Shown piece after piece: positions 62,428 through 64,000 of a stretch of DNA of 64,000 nt. Made by a program: the position numbers and the translations under genes. The DNA lies in assembly GCF_019430885.1 (NCBI RefSeq), contig NZ_JAHYBZ010000010.1, positions 62,001 to 126,000 on the forward strand. The letters are read 5' to 3'. Origin of the DNA: Roseomonas alba (GTDB lineage: Bacteria; Pseudomonadota; Alphaproteobacteria; Acetobacterales; Acetobacteraceae). Within the stretch, counting starts at the first letter, position 1. The number at the start of each line of letters is the position of its first letter. A model generated the notes under the pieces. It worked only from the letters and a program-made list of their open reading frames with translations, had not been told where the DNA came from and searched no databases.

Positions 62428-64000
62428 ATGATGGGCCCTGCCCTACGGCGCGCCAGCCTTGCCTAAGCCATGATCACAGCCGGATGCGGCGGCGCCGTGG
62501 CGCAGAACCTGACCATCGCGATCGGCGGGGCGCCGGCCTCGCCTGACCCACATGTCTACAATTCGGCGCCGAATGCCAGCCTGACACAACACCTGTTCGA
62601 TACGCTGGTCGAACGCGATGCCCCGGTCCGCCTGCGGCCGATGCTGGCGGAATCCTGGCGCTTGGTCGAACCGACGATCTGGGAATTCAAGCTGCGGCCG
62701 AATGTGCCCTTCCAGAAGGGCAACGCCTTCACCGCCGAGGACGTCGCCTTCACCATCGGGCGCGTGCCCGCCGTGCGCAACGCCCCGGCGCCTTCGCCGG
62801 CCTGGCCTGCGCCATCGCCCGTGTCGAGGTGATCGACCCGCTGACCATCCGCTTCCACACCGACGCGCCGCATCCGCTGCTGCCGACGGAACTGGGCTCC
62901 CTCCAGATCAATTCCCGCCTTGCCGGCACCGACGCGGACACGGAGCAGTACAATACCGGCACCACGGCGATCGGCACGGCCCCCTATCGCCTGCTGTCCT
63001 ACCGCTCCGGCGATCGCACCGACTTCGTGCGCAACGACGCATCTTGGTCCGGGCCGCAGCCCTGGGCGCGCGCCTCCTAGCAGTTTATCGCCAATGATGC
63101 CGCGCGCAGCGCCGCGGTCCTGGCAGGAGATGTGGTCCTGATCGACCAGGTGCCCTCATCCGATCTCGCGCGCCTGCGTCGGGATCCGCGCGTCGCCATC
63201 CACGAGATCCAGGGGTTGCGCCTGATCTGCATGCGCCCCGGCTATTCGCGCTCCGAGAGGGTCACCGACAATGGCGGCCAGCCGGTCACGCGCAATCCGT
63301 TCCATGATGTGCGCGTGCGGCGCGCCATGTCGGTCGCCGTCGACCGCCGGGCGCTGGGCGAGCGTGTGATGGAGGGCACCGCGCGGGGCACTGGCCAATG
63401 GCTGCCCAACGGCGCCTTCGGCTACAATCCGGATCTGCCCGTGCCGGCGTACGACCCTGATACCGCGCGGCGCCTGCTCGCCGAAGCGGGCTTCCCGCAG
63501 GGCTTCCGCATCACCCCGCCCTGTCCGAATGACCGCTACCCAAACGACGCCCGGATCAGCCATGCAGTGGCACAGATGTGGACGCGCGTCGGGGTGCACA
63601 CGGAAGTGCAGGCCCTGCCCTGGGCCACCGATTCCTCCTGCAGCGCACGCCAGGAGTTCAACATGCGCCTGGGCGGCTGGGGCAGTTCGACGGGCGAAGC
63701 CTCCTACATGCTGGTCAACATCTTCGGCACCCACGACCGGGAACGGCGGCGCGGCGCATCGAATTCCTCGCGCTACTCGAATCCCGCGCTCGATGCGCTG
63801 ACCGACCGCGCGGCCTCCACGCTCGGCGACACGCAACGCGAAGCCTTGCTGCGCGGGGCGGTGCGCATGGTCGCCATCGACAACCAGGCGGTGATCCCGC
63901 TGCTACAGCTGGTCAATTCCTGGGCGACGCGGCGCGGCATCACCCATGATTTGCGCGTGGACGAGCGCACCACGGCCATGGCCACGAAGCCCGCGCACTG
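62428..64000 (+). pseudogene. Degraded paralogue of the family 5 binding protein (continues beyond window)
   Basis: Sequence clearly homologous to the divergent dppA-type gene (e.g. WRLVEPTIWEFKLRPNV and KGNAFTAEDVAFTIGR) but with at least three lesions. These are a TAA in the signal peptide (62464), a frameshift between ~62785 and 62800 where the second frame takes over with VEVIDPLTIRFHT, and a TAG at 63078 before QFIANDAARSA. After that the frame is open to the window edge and keeps family features (VRRAMSVAVDR). A GGAGAG lies upstream of the first ATG. The gene is dead or made only as fragments. Confidence 0.88.

Noticed and set aside
62470..62832. A short intact binding protein
   Set aside because: It has no signal peptide start of its own and breaks off where homology continues in another frame; better explained as part of the pseudogene.

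Overview
The window is very GC-rich and densely coded, and its gene set is alphaproteobacterial: CtrA and a ChpT-like phosphotransferase, a DUF3553 protein, GluQRS, and an acpXL-type lipid A fatty acid cluster. The many short signal peptides, DUF2272 and DUF2325 proteins and peptide/sugar ABC systems fit an Acetobacteraceae (Roseomonas-like) chromosome. That family assignment is an inference from gene content. Coding runs almost without gaps on both strands; the few long gaps are the most unusual part.

Layout. 1-5.4 kb: molybdate uptake (modA, modB), a DUF2325 gene, and an aldehyde dehydrogenase coupled to a second ModA-like protein, with ModE-type Mo-boxes upstream of modA and in the divergent DUF2325/dehydrogenase promoter region. 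5.8-9.8 kb: gluQ, an esterase, an HNH protein, an M15 peptidase lipoprotein and a DUF2272 lipoprotein. 10-16 kb: a 2OG-Fe(II) oxygenase fused to a thioredoxin-like domain, a sugar ABC transporter without its ATPase, dsbB, a GST and a cupin. 16.2-16.6 kb: two convergent tRNA-Leu genes. 16.7-25 kb: a metallophosphoesterase, an RND efflux pair, a tandem universal stress protein and an MFS carrier. 25-30.3 kb: two divergent metabolic operons (amidinohydrolase/FAD oxidase/MFS, and aldolase/thioesterase/GMC oxidoreductase). 30.6-32.6 kb: a cupin and an unusual ClC protein.

32.8-41.5 kb holds acpXL, fabZXL, fabF2XL, fabF1XL, adh2XL and lpxXL, the order known from rhizobia for making the very-long-chain acyl group of lipid A and attaching it. 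Here a DUF1254 gene and an AraC regulator, flanked by repeats, sit between fabF1XL and adh2XL. 43-51 kb: ctrA faces a chemotaxis operon (chpT-cheA-cheW-cheY-cheB-cheR); DUF3553, a TauE-like permease and moaA follow. 53-64 kb: a nitrilase coupled to NAD kinase, an MFS carrier, a complete dipeptide-type ABC operon ending in a tiny lipoprotein gene, and a degraded copy of its binding-protein gene running off the right edge.

The main structural discovery is a family of mosaic intergenic repeats of up to about 490 bp (near 0.4-0.9, 36.1-36.6, 39.3-39.5, 52.7-53.2 and 54.8-55.2 kb, plus a lone hairpin at 30.4 kb). They share three palindromes whose stems carry compensatory changes between copies. 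They split modA from modB, border the insertion in the acpXL cluster, end 14-21 bp upstream of several start codons, and have been read into the C-terminus of the AraC-type regulator. A separate 39-bp hairpin lies between acpXL and fabZXL.
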